From assembly GCA_027924585.1 (NCBI GenBank), contig BSBM01000186.1, positions 4,898,001 through 4,962,000 on the forward strand: a stretch of 64,000 nt of DNA. Direction: 5' to 3'. Shown piece after piece: positions 10,845-21,964 of the stretch. Source of the stretch: Larix kaempferi (lineage: Eukaryota; Streptophyta; Pinopsida; Pinales; Pinaceae). Within the stretch, counting starts at the first letter, position 1. Each line of letters opens with the position of its first letter. The notes under the pieces are model-generated. The model worked only from the letters and a program-made list of their open reading frames with translations, was not told where the DNA came from and did no database searches. A program made the position numbers and the translations under genes.

Positions 10845-11418
10845 TCAACTGAAGAATCTACCATAACAAAAATAAGAACCTGCACAAGCCCTTGCATCAC
10901 TCTTTTGTTTATTCCCAGATTTCAATGTTTGTCTTCTATAGTGTACAAACTTCTTCATTTTCTCCATGTGCTTGAACATCCAAATTGCAACTCCAAGTTC
11001 TCCTTTTTTTGTTATCAGTGTTTTGTCTAAACCTTCATTGTATTTCCAAATATATTCTACCTTGGGCATCCCGTTGAAATGGTTGACTATGCTCCAAAGC
11101 AGAGAATCCATTGAGTTAGAGTTGAAGCACACAAGCCACAAACCTACTGACTAGAAATGTGTGTTTCTGATACTGGAATCTTGCTCTTTTATAGTTCTCT
11201 CTGACATATTTTTCACTGCAACTTTTCTTCAGTCTTTTCTGTCCTCTCTCCATCATGTTCTTTGTTTCATTTCCTTCAGGGTTCTCAAGGGCTGCTTGAG
11301 ATTTGGTGTTGACGTGAATGTCATCAACCTCACCAACATTTTCCATCTCCTCGCGCCTTCTTTTTTTCTTCCTTCTTGGCCTTTCACTCCATGAAAGATT
11401 TACTGCTTCCAGCATCAT
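10845..11418 (-). pseudogene. Unidentified captured ORFs in the right LTR
   Basis: Counterpart of 4111-4792. The ORF at 11418-11116 contains a basic cluster (RPRRKKKRRREE) and overlaps the start of the second ORF (11141-10845), which contains KYNEGLDKTLITKKGELGV. Conservation of the second ORF between LTRs is good at the protein level. The family is unknown. Confidence 0.5.
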
Positions 11419-11550
11419 TACCTACACAAGATTCTACTCTACCATTACTAGTGTAGGGTATTTGAATGTCATCACCCTGAATTTGAATATCATCACCTTG
11501 ATTGCCATCAATGACAATCTGCATCATCTGCTACTGCCATATTGCCAACA

Positions 11551-11555
11551 TATAA
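11551..11555. repeat. Target-site duplication TATAA (right)
   Basis: Perfect match to 2139-2143. Confidence 0.85.
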
Positions 11556-14500
11556 TATATGAAAGATGTTAGCATAAACAATAGCATGGTCCATGATATA
11601 ATAAGAAAATGTTACCCAATGTTAATAAACCATTCACAGCATCAATTGGACGAGAAAATAAGTATTTCTATTAATGTAAACAAGAAGTACATGATACAAC
11701 CTCTTATCGACAACTCATCTGAACCGAGAACTAGGTCTTTCTGCTTGTGCCTCCACCACTTCAATCCCCCATGCAATGGAAAACTCATGAGTAAAGGATA
11801 GGGTCCTTCACAAGATATAGATGAGTTTGGTAGGTGAACATAAAGGGTTCACAACAACTAGGATAAATGGATGTAGAATCAACCTATGGAAAAAATCCAA
11901 TAGAGTTTCGATGCTCTCTCCTTCTCCTCCTTCCATGCACCATAAGAGCTCAATATATAACCCTCCAAAGGTAGGTGAAAGATCGAATCGAGTCGTTTCA
12001 GTATACATGGAGGGACAAAGGTCACAATGGCCACCTTTTGGAGTAAGAAAATAGATTTTACTATAACTTACCATTTAACTCGATGTACATGGGCTATAGT
12101 GGTACAACCTCCGTATACGGTGGTTACAGTGAAACAACTAGCGTACAGGAACAAAAATAGGGAAACAAGGGTTCCTGGAGAACAATAAGTGGTTCTGAGT
12201 CAATCAAATGAATAATGGAGGCCAATGAATGCTAATGCTCACAAGGTGGCAAAATGCGCTATAACAGATGCCCCCTAATGTGTGAGGTCAGAGAAGGTAC
12301 TACGATGGCTAAAATACATTATAAATATTAGAAGTCGATTTATGGAGACACAAATGGAAGGAGTATCCCACTCATCATAATATAAGGATATCCATGAATA
12401 CATATTGGTACAATACATCACAATCTGATACAATGGCCATGAATAGGAAGTATATAGTGAATACATGTCGTAGGTGGTCATAGCCATGACCCAATAAGAT
12501 ATGGTCTCTTACTGAAGAGGAAACAGCTGATGCAAACTAAAGGTACAAACTACTGATGTATGAGACCGATCTCTCATAAGCATAATCACGATCACCAGTA
12601 GCATACTGAATGCCGCTGAAGTCTGGGGTCTTCTACACAAATCATCTGCGGTGGATGCCCTATCAAGTGAATAAAGGTGCTGATGTTGAACCTGATGTGG
12701 CATCATTTGATTACCGGTCATTGATGTATACCATTAACCGACGTGAGATAACCCACCAATAATGACAATGGGAATGAAGGCACAAAGTACATTCATCAAA
12801 GTGTGAATAGAGGTGTTTAGGTAGAACACTCTAACGAATCCATCGATCAGGAGGCATTGATGAATCCCCAACTGTCGATGGCGAGAGGACCTACCACTAA
12901 TGACTACAAGTCTCAAGGTACTCAACGGACTCTAAGTCTCGATTCTAGAATAAAGAAGTTGGAGTCGACGGAATGAAACTCCCTGGAAGGAGGGCATTAA
13001 TGAATCCCCCATCATCCAGCACAAGGTAAAATCTATGCTGAAATATTTGGAAGAACTTGGACTAACAGATCGAACAGTATGGGATGGCCGACCATGAGTA
13101 GATGAATAGATTCAGGAAGCATAAACTCAAGTACTAAGATGATAATAATACTTTGTGACGCAGGAGGCATCAACAAAGGCTCTGTAATGAATGGAATATT
13201 AACTAGCCGGTGGAGTCATATCTGAGAAACGAGTATAGCTCCTAAGGTCCTACTAATGTCCCAACTCATGATGAATGGAATGGAGATGAATGCTCTATTC
13301 AAAGGCGACACAACAATTGCCTATAAGAGGTAGTAAAGATTTTTTTCGACTGTCTTTCTTAGTTATATTATTTTTTTTGGTCTTTTTCATATTATGAAAG
13401 CTTGAAAAAGAATAAAATTGCTTATAGTACAACAAGTGAGAGAATGAATGTCAAGTGCAAGCAAACTAGTTCCAAGCAGTGGAACATACCTATGATCAAT
13501 GCAAGGAAGCATGTCCAAGATGTGGACACTCAAGGGGGTGTTCCCTCAAGGTAAGGGTCATCAAGTTGCAGAAGATAACTAGAGGCTTTGCTTGGTTCGA
13601 AAGGGAAAGTGCTCAGGCACATGGATAATAATTGTGAAAAGTGGGAGCCAACACAAGGATCAAAAGGAAATCGAGATAATGCAATGCAATCACAACTTGA
13701 CATAAATGGGGATTCCTCATGGGAGATGGCCAGAATAAAATGAAGTAGAGCATGAGTCTTCATCACAGTGTCATGGTGTGACTACAAAGGAATCCCAATC
13801 CTATGGAGAAACAACGGCATGGGTGCCAAAAGACATAAAGGATCTAAGAAGGGCACCCATCGTCGGACAAGCCCTACCACCAAATAACGACACTTCTAAA
13901 GCAGCATAGAGTTTCCGTGTCAGTTAAAAAGTGGAGTCACAGCTAAGGTTTATGAATGTGGTCATAAGGTCAATGCAAAAATGCAGGCGAAATGACATCC
14001 TAACCTATATACCAAGTGTAGAAAATACTTGTTGAAGGCGCAAACCGGTTGAAAAATACACTCTCGTCAAAAAAAAAAAAAAAAAGTACTTTACAATGGC
14101 ATATTATTCCAAAACCACTCAAAATGACAAAAAATATAGGAAAGTGGGTTTGAAAAATTATAGAGAGTAAAAAGAAATTACTTTTACCATTCCATTTTCA
14201 CTTTTCACCCAATATAGTGCTTTTGGTTAGTTTTTACCCTCAATCTTCAGTTGCTGATTCTTGGAGCTACGGGCATCGGATTCACAATCCGTTTCGATCA
14301 GGTTGGTTCTCTCACTCTTCTCTTTATTTACATGGTTTTTATTTCAGTTTTTAATGGTCAAATTTTTATTTTTTTCCATGGGTTACAACCATAGTTCGTT
14401 GTATGCCGGCTATAACTATACGGGTCATGTGGACGGATTTTTGTGCGTGGTAAACACATGCGTTGACCGTGTATACACACGACTGTATACAAAATATCCC

Positions 14501-14586
14501 GTGTACAATGCCGTCAATGATACAAATTAAACACATGGGCACTACAATATGCATGGTTTTGCTTCTAGTATGGTCCTAGAATGGAG
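11556..14586. other. No gene seen; probable retroelement non-coding DNA
   Basis: About 3 kb with only short random frames. It includes a run of 17 A at about 14069 and no terminal structure I can define. It lies between the copia insertion and a + strand accessory ORF of the type found antisense near the 3' end of the inner Tat element at 42.7-43.8 kb. It may therefore be the non-coding 3' part of a minus-strand Tat element. No LTR pair supports that. Confidence 0.4.
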
Positions 14587-15820
14587 AGAGACAGAACATG
14601 ACCTTGTTGATGAACAAGTGCACCAAGATTTACCCTCCCAACAAGCGCTGCAAGCATGTGGCCTTTAGAAATTTTGGAGCATTGGGGGTTTGAGGACCCA
14701 AAACTGATTGCTTACTCAGTTGGTCAACTATTGGGATGCAGAAGCACAACATTTTGATCTAGATGGGAAACCACTTCCGTTGGAGGTGGAAGATATATAC
14801 TTCATCACTGGATTGTCCCGCGGAGGGGAGATAGCAAGTCTTAGGTCTCGCAGTGTGGGGGGAGGAATAACTATCAACGATTACATTGACATGTATTGTA
14901 TTGCTAGCACCCAGAAGGTGGGTACCTAGGTCCCCATAGAGGCTATAACAAGCCTAAGCATGAAGATCATAGTTCTCACCCTCGAGAGGATTACAGGATC
15001 GACTTCACTTCATCAAGCTTCAAGGCCTTTGATATTCTATGCAGCTTAGTGCATGAGACCAACAATGTATGATTGGTACACAACCTTGCTAGGCACGATG
15101 AAGACCGAACTGATGGAGTGCAAGCTAGGGCGGGCCAAAAAATTTGGTTTTGGAAGTATCTTACGCAGCTTTTTCTTTGAGAGAGTGATGGGGTTGAGTA
15201 CGAGGGTTGAAGTCCCTCCGCATGGTCTATGAGATCCTCCCCAGACCCAGTGGGTGGAAGTACTGACATGGCAGGGGGGTGGGATAGGCTTCCCCATATT
15301 TTGAGGAGTTTTTCCACTGGTGGAGGCGATAGGTGATCGCCATAGACGACTATCGATATGAGGGCATAGAATTTAGAGGGGATCGAGACATGCCGCTCCC
15401 ACCAAGGGCCATGTTCAGGGACATAGGTATGACTACTCTTTTTAAGTTTTGTGTATTTAATTTTTTTGGATTTTTTATTATAAGTGAATGAAAAAATATT
15501 TTTGGTGTGGTATCATATATTGATGTACGACTGTTTGCTAGCACATATGGCTCTGCAAAGACCTCAGGGTTTCCCACGAAATTGTTGCAGAGGCAGGGGA
15601 GGTGAGGTAGTAGGTGCAAAGATAGAGTGCACTTTGGAGACTATGTAGGTCAACTTGACCCGTATGACTTCCCGGGTAACGGTCATAGAGGTAGAGCATC
15701 TCCCGGAGGTGATGCAGTGACATGTTGTCGAGGTGCCAAGTACATGGGTGCGGATGCTCTCATGTATAGCCAATGCCGTACACTACCACATTCAGAATCA
15801 TCTAGCTCAGGAGGCTAGGG
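14587..15820 (+). pseudogene. Accessory ORF resembling a plant mobile domain, with a probable intron
   Basis: From 14708 the reading gives LTQLVNYWDAEAQHFDL, then VEDIYFITGLSRGGE, a pattern like the start of plant mobile domain (aminotransferase-like) proteins. After stops and frameshifts come YDWYTTLLGTM and FGFGSILRSFFFERV. The same blocks in the same order occur on the minus strand at 43776-42690. Both copies break at the same point, after a GAYAT-G, with a GT donor (15427 here) and a downstream AG (15541 here), and resume with an RGRGGE-like segment. I infer a spliced accessory gene of a Tat-type retroelement. The right end is cut at about 15820 by the junction with a copia element. Function unknown. 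Confidence 0.6.
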
Positions 15821-15824
15821 CTCC

Positions 15825-17207
15825 ACTCGTCCATCACAACATACAGGAGCTCCATTTCTCCTCTCTGCACCATATCCCTGATATAGTTATACTTGATCTT
15901 GATATGCTTCGACTTGTTATGAAACACTAGGTTCTTGGAAAACTTCACATCTTTGGTTGTCACAGAAGATACAAGTAGCATCCAACCAGAGATCAAATAA
16001 ATCAAAAAGTAGCTTCCTTAGCCATACTTCCTCAAAACTAGCCAAACAAGCTACGAAATACTATGCTTTGGCTGTACTCAATGTTATGTAGGACTGCTTC
16101 TTGTTAAACCAAGAGATCACCCCTGATCCCATACTAAAGCAACACCTTGAAGTGCTCTTCCTATCTGCAGCACTGCCTGCCCAATATAAATAAACATAAC
16201 CCTCCAGGTTAACCTTTTGATTCGCATCATACTTGAGCCCATAATCAACCATACCCTTCAGGTACCTTAGAATATGCTTTGCAACAATCAGGTGAACATG
16301 TCTAGGATCCGTCAGGAACTGGATCAATGTGTTCATAGCAAAGCAAATATTTGGTCTTGTGTTCACCAGGTACATTAAGAACCCAATCATATGATGATAC
16401 ATCATGGAATCAGCCGACTTTGATGAAGCATCACTCAATAGCTTCAGGTTCGATTCCATAGGTGTGGCCATGGCCTTACAGTCCATCATCCTGAAACGCT
16501 TCAGGATCTCTACTGCATACTTCCCTTGTCCAAGGAAGATTCCATCTTCACTCTGCCACACCTCCATGCCTAGAAAGTAATGCAATCAACCCATCTTAAC
16601 CCGTCACAACCAGGTCATCCACATATAGTAGGAGTATGACTTGATTTCCTTCCTCAACGTTGTAGTAAATATTGGAATCTGATTTACTCTTGGTAAAGCC
16701 CAAACTAGTTAGAAAGCTGGAAATCCTGTCGTACCACGTTATGGGTGGTTGTTTCAAACCGTACAAGGCTTTCTTCAATTTACACATGTGTGACTCTCTG
16801 TCATGTGTCTTAAAACTGAGTGCGTGCTCCACATACACTTCCTCTTTGACTACACCATTCAAGAAGCTTGTCTTGGCATCCATCTAGTGTATCTTCCACT
16901 TCATCATTGCATCCAGAGCAAGTACTGTTCTAATGGAAGTGTATTTGGCTACAGGTGTAAAATTTTCTTCATAATCTATCGCTTCTTTTAGGGAGAAGCC
17001 ATGAGCCACGAATCTTGCCTTGTATTTCTCTATGCTACCATCTGCAGCATGCTTGATCTTGTAGATCCACTTGGAAGTCACTACAGACTTCCCTCCTATC
17101 CTCGGGACCACATCCCAGACACCATTCTTCATGATTGACTGGTACTCCTCAATCATGGCATCCTTCTTTAATTGAATCCCTGATCTTGGGAACTTCAGAT
17201 TCTTCAA
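15825..17207 (-). pseudogene. Copia RT and RNase H, broken
   Basis: In order on the minus strand: the RT entry (KNGVWDVV, SKWIYKIKHAADGS), then MDAKTSFLNGVVKEEVYVEH, ALYGLKQPPITWYDR and the catalytic LLYVDDLVVTG. Next comes HYFLGMEVWQSEDGIFLGQ, and finally RNase H blocks with RKSTSRCCFSMGSGVISW and DKSKHI/IRDMVQRGE-like sequence. Internal stops lie at about 16884, 16592 and 16060. The C-terminal DxLTKPL block is missing because homology ends at about 15825. Confidence 0.9.
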
Positions 17208-17889
17208 TATCTTAAAGAGGTAGTTTTCTTGAATTTCGTCCCTGGAACAAATGTCGTTGTTTTTGTAGGTGATTTTACATGATCTTTCCTACAGTTCAAA
17301 TTCAATTGCATGATTAGAAACATCTCATAGTTTTCAGAACAAAATCTTACGCACAAGGACATATGTCATACAGTCATGCAATTATCTTAGCCAATGCTTT
17401 AATACAACATTTATCAATATCCTGTAACTTTCTAGATGCCTTCCATCTCTACCAAAACATTGTTAAGAGTGTGCACTACTCCCAACATGTCATCAAAGAG
17501 GTTTCAATCTAGATAAGTAGCAATGGAGTTTTGTATAGTACCATATGCCACTTACCCATTATTATATTAGTAGTATCTTATTCATTAAGACAACTTTTCT
17601 AAAATGCATAATATACATCCTAAATCTAGGAACATAAGTATGTACATGACTGAACAACATCATTTAAGTAATCATATATACAATAAATGACAATTGAAAT
17701 ACTTATCTTTGTTTGGTTGTTGGGTGGAATCCCTCTCAATCTTTGCTTCCTTGTAGGAGCTATTGGAGTCTATGATAGTGTGCACCTTAATCAATGCTGA
17801 AAATGGATGAGATGTCCTTCCAAAGATTATTTGATTTCCGGAGTCCAACATTGCAGTATATTCTTCTACTCCTTTCATGTAAAACTTCA
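17208..17889 (-). other. Shortened protease/integrase zone of the truncated copia element
   Basis: The gap between gag and RT is only about 680 bp. An open stretch at 17890-17672 includes AMLDSGN, which could be a remnant of the protease D-S-G, but the fold cannot be followed. No integrase motif is seen. A large internal deletion is the simplest reading. Confidence 0.5.
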
Positions 17890-18801
17890 TTAGAATACAT
17901 ATTCTTCATCACTTGAAGAATCTTCATTGCCTTCCCTAGTTCTCTTCCTTGGAGGTTCATCATCCTCTGCAGTGTGAGCATGATGTCTTCTCTTGTTTTT
18001 CTTCTTCTTGTGGGAGCTTCTTTTGTTCCTGGGACAATCTATGGAGTAGTGACCCTTCTCATCACAAGTATAACATCGAATGTGAGAAAGATCTCTCATG
18101 GATCCTCCAAAGTTCTACTTTTGATTCTAGTGGTGGTATTTACCCTTCTTGTAATGAGCATGCTCCCTCTTGTGGTTATTCTTCCTGGTGTGTGATGTGA
18201 GAGCCTGGTCTTCATTATCCATATTTTCTTCTCGAGCTATAATTCGAGATTCTTCATGTGAGCATTCCTCCCACAGCCTACTGAATGTTATGAGCTTCTT
18301 TCTAGCACAAAATCCTTGAATGAAGGAATCCCATGACCTAGGAAGACTATTCAAGGTGGTCATAACAATTTCACCATTCTCTATATCTTCTTCCACAGCT
18401 TCAAGTTGTTCTTTTATTTGAGAGACCCTTGTAAATTAGGATTGCATGGTCTCTGCATTTTGTATCTTGACATCCTTCAATTGATTTCTCAAAGTCATCT
18501 TCCGATTTATGTTCTTTCCTTCAAAAAGCTTGGTCAAGGAATCAAACATCTCCTTGGGTGTCTTTAGAGAAGACACATGTGGTATGAGATGGTCTTTGAT
18601 AGAATCTGCAATGATCCTCTTGGCTTTAACCAAGTTCTTCTTATGTAAGGCCTTATCCTCATCTCCCTTTGGAACTAGAACTTCTTCACTTATGTAGGTG
18701 TCCAGTTCATTCTCTTCTAGGATTAACCCAATCCTATACTTCCATGCTCGGAAGTTATCAGCCCCTTCAAGCTTATCCTCAAGCTTGGTGTGGTGAGACA
18801 T
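17890..18801 (-). pseudogene. gag: Copia gag of the truncated element
   Basis: It starts MSHHTKLEDKLEGADNFRAW, the usual copia gag opening, continues with ADSIKDHLIPHVSSLKTPKE, and ends with the knuckle CYTCDEKGHYSIDC (C-x2-C-x4-H-x4-C) and a basic region rich in RSHKKKKNKRR. Stops or frame changes at about 18435 and 18126 split it into three pieces. Confidence 0.88.
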
Positions 18802-19780
18802 ATTTTAAAGAGTACTTCAAATGGAAATAGAAAATTTTTAGGTCTTACCACTTTGATTTGCTGAAACTGGATCTGGAGCTGGCTAGGGTTTGACAGCGAA
18901 ACACTAAAAATCGAAACTTGGAATTTCAAACCTCTGTCTGGACATGAAGATGCATTTGACTAAGGCAAGCAAAATGGTGTTCTCATATTTTGAGAACTCC
19001 AAAAATTGACCCTCCAAAAATGACCTACGAATTTCGGATCTGCAACTTCTGTCAAAATCTGGTTTTCTGGTTTTTCTAGTCCAAAAGTCAAATTAGGGTT
19101 TGACTTTCTTGAATATTCACCCAACCAAAAAATTCGATCTTGGTCTCCAAATTTCTATTTTGATGAGGAGAGCAATCCTATGCTGAGAGAACTCCAAAAT
19201 TCCACTTATGCCAAAAGCCCTAATTTCCCGCGGCAGTGACAAGCCAAAACTAAAAATGCTCAGAATCCAATTATGTTTTAATAGAAAGATATGCCATATT
19301 CTTTCTGGTGCATCTCTGAAATTTAGGATCCTCAAGGTCTGAAATTGCATCTTGTCGTAGAATGACCTATCATCTTTCCAACCCCACAGATCTGATCTTC
19401 AATGGATTCTCCATGATAAAGATATGCTAAGTGTCGCAACATGACTTGTTTATGGGATGAAACGACATAGTGAACCTGTATGGAGTGCCATGTGTCACTG
19501 TTTCAAATTCGGCCTCTAAAACTCGGACCTATGAAACTATAGTTTGTTCCATGACTGTCACTTTTTATGGAATTCCATTTGGAGCTTCCTAGCCCGATAT
19601 ATGACCTTTGTTCCTAGGTCACCTATTTAGGGATGCATTCTGGAAGAGGCAGAAACCCTAACTTGTGTTGATCATATCTCACAAATTACAACGAATATGA
19701 GGCTAAAATATTTACAGAAGGTACATATGTGTCTGATATTCTTCCTGTAAAAATTTCAAATCCTGAACCTTCACCAAAAA
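18802..19780 (-). other. Leader of the truncated copia element
   Basis: Non-coding DNA between gag and the insertion point of the 6.5-kb element. Once that element and one GGATT copy are removed, it continues at 26278 for about 105 bases to a primer-binding site, giving a leader of roughly 1.1 kb. Only short random frames are present. Confidence 0.55.
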
Positions 19781-19785
19781 GGATT
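19781..19785. repeat. Target-site duplication GGATT (left)
   Basis: GGATT directly precedes the LTR start TGTCATG at 19786 and recurs at 26273-26277 after the second LTR. Confidence 0.85.
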
Positions 19786-21811
19786 TGTCATGTCCCAAAT
19801 TTGGTATTGGGTCGCAATGGCCTAATCACATTGGCCCTATTCATTAGAGTTTGTCAAATTGATGGTAAAGGTCAAATAATTGCCAAGGAGGAAAATTACT
19901 AGTTTCCTAGGTTTGGGGTGGAAGCTTTGGGATTTGGAATAATGGGGATAATAAATGATGTTTGAACATTAGAATGGAATAAATATTTAATAAAGGAGCT
20001 AAATAAATATATACAAGTGAAAATCAAAGTGGCATTTCATCATGAATACACATGGAGGAAGTGGGACCCACATATGGCTAGATTTCCCCACTACACTTGG
20101 CATCATTCTCTCACCAATTCGAATTCAAGGTGAATGGTAACATACTTGGGGGATTCCAAAAGGTATTATTCATGGCATGAATCATCCAAGGTCGAAATAT
20201 AGAGGAAGAGTAACTCGCATGGAAGAGGAAAAGGCAATTTGGAGCTAGTGAGACACTTGGGCTAGATTCCCTAGCTCTATGACAACAATGATGAAGATGC
20301 TATGACACCTATGACACAAATCAGACCTGAAGGCTGACATATGACATATATTACATGTCAGGGCTAAAAATAGACTCCAAGAGGGTGCTCAAGGGTGTTA
20401 GGGCAGCTAAGATGCTTCCACATGTGATTTGGTGGAAGTGGGAGACTAGGAATTGTTGTACAAGTGGCGTTCTTTGGAATCTCTTCCCAACTTGAGTTGG
20501 CATGAGTCTCTTGGAAGGAATTCGACCCATGGAGGACATTAGAACTTTATAAATGTCAATAAAAAATAATGAAACCGGCTTTTGATCATTTGTAGAATTT
20601 GCAATTGCATTTGTGTAGAGGGAGAGCTAGTGGATGACTAGTTTCTTGCCTTAGCCAATTTCGAGGGTGAAAGATTCCCATCCAAGTTGGTAATTGGAAA
20701 GGCCATTCAGACCTTTCATTTGGAGATTTAATGGAGTATTTATTTGCAGGTGTAATCTATAGGGCAGCTCATGTTTTCTTCTATTGCAGCACATTCTCTC
20801 AACCATTTCCAGTTTTGATGACATATTCTTGATCCTTGAGGGAGGGCATTTTTGTTGAGCTATTGTACTCTTTGGGGAAGCTTTTAATGCCCCATTTATT
20901 TTGTAATATGAATTAAATACTCTGTTATTCATCTTCAAAAATTTTTAGGTCGAAATTCCAAGTAGAAATGTATAAATCTCATTTTTAATGGAAGAACAAT
21001 GCCATTTCCCCACTACCTTGTTGTGAGCCAATGTATTGATGATGATTTCGAATGAATGGATGATTCTCTGATATATTTGTGATCAATATACTGCCGTGGA
21101 TGTATTATAAAAGTTTCATGTATTGTACTTGAGTATTCGAAGCATTTTTACTCAGTTTAGTTGTATTGGGAGGTGAAATAGTGCCATTTCCCCAAGGGTC
21201 GAATTGGGGATTTTTGCAGTTGAATGGGAGAGGGTGAGAACAGTTATAATAATCCATTAATGGTGCATATGAGACTTTAATAAAATTATTAACACTTTAC
21301 ATACCACTTTTCATAAATTTGAGTGGGTTTGGAGACATTTGGGACGCCATTTTTAGTACTTACCCCAGGGGGATTTGAACCCCAAATTACTAGTAAAATT
21401 GCATAATTGGTCCAGAATCTTAAGAGAGTTTGCAGAGGTATTTTGGTGGACATATGTCATCCATAAACATAATATTCAAGTTCTAATATCATAAATACAC
21501 CTTCCTTGAATATTTGAAGGCATTTGGAGTCAATTTGAGACCTAGAGACCAATACTAGTCAAAGGAAAATCACTAGTAAAGTTACCTACATTGATCAGAA
21601 TTGAAAGAGGATTTGAAGAAGTATTTTAAAGGTCCAAATTCATCCATGAAACACATATTTATGTTCTAATATCATTCATATACCTTCTCAGAAGATTTGG
21701 GATCGTTTGGGGCAAATTTGGGACCTAGAGATCAAAACTAGTCAAAGGTCGAACTAGGGAAAAAAGTGAAAAATTGCAATTTTAATAAAATTCCTAATAA
21801 GTGACATTACA
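19786..21811 (+). repeat. 5' LTR of the 612-aa-ORF element
   Basis: 2026 bp, TGTCATGTCCC to GTGACATTACA. Compared by eye with the right LTR, differences are scattered single bases with very few indels. A Pol III B-box-like string (GGTTCAAATCC on the minus strand) lies at about 21368-21384. Confidence 0.9.
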
Positions 21812-21812
21812 G

Positions 21813-21827
21813 TGGTATCAGAGCATG
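21813..21827 (+). promoter_or_regulatory. Primer-binding site, initiator Met tRNA
   Basis: TGGTATCAGAGCATG begins one base after the 5' LTR; the first twelve bases are the standard initiator-Met tRNA site. Confidence 0.9.
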
Positions 21828-21964
21828 ATATTGGCACCTGATGTGGTCTAATATTCATGAATACAAGAATTCAGGTACCACCATTAGATATTGAAACCAA
21901 AAGTGCTTTTGTTGAAGAGGGAAAAAAAAAGTAGGGGAAGAAGAGCAATTTTTTTTAGGAAACT

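Larger units (their letters stand above)
2144..11550 (-). mobile_element. Copia-type LTR retrotransposon with host-gene exons captured in its LTRs
   Basis: A full-length element lies on the minus strand. Two direct repeats (2144-4815 and 8808-11550) begin TGTTGG and end CCATCA in the element's sense. An initiator-Met tRNA primer site borders the right LTR, a polypurine tract borders the left LTR, and TATAA duplications flank the whole. The interior (3992 bp) encodes a copia-type gag but only scraps of pol: RT start and RNase H end lie almost side by side, so the catalytic core is deleted. It must have moved, if at all, with proteins supplied in trans. The LTRs are unusually long because they contain coding exons of at least two plant genes. 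Confidence 0.9.
8808..11550 (-). repeat. 5' LTR of the gene-capturing copia element
   Basis: 2743 bp, with the same layout as 2144-4815 and the same terminal TGTTGG...CCATCA. It carries about 70 bp (10785-10855) absent from the left copy; by eye this extra stretch interrupts the region between the unknown ORF and the midasin-like piece. The GOGAT frame is better preserved here. Confidence 0.88.

Noticed and set aside
12000-14000. Short ORFs between 11.8 and 13.8 kb as small genes
   Set aside because: None exceeds about 90 codons, and none has a domain, homologue in the window or supporting context.
14060-14095. Run of 17 A as a SINE or LINE tail
   Set aside because: No Pol III boxes, no LINE coding sequence and no flanking duplication could be identified.
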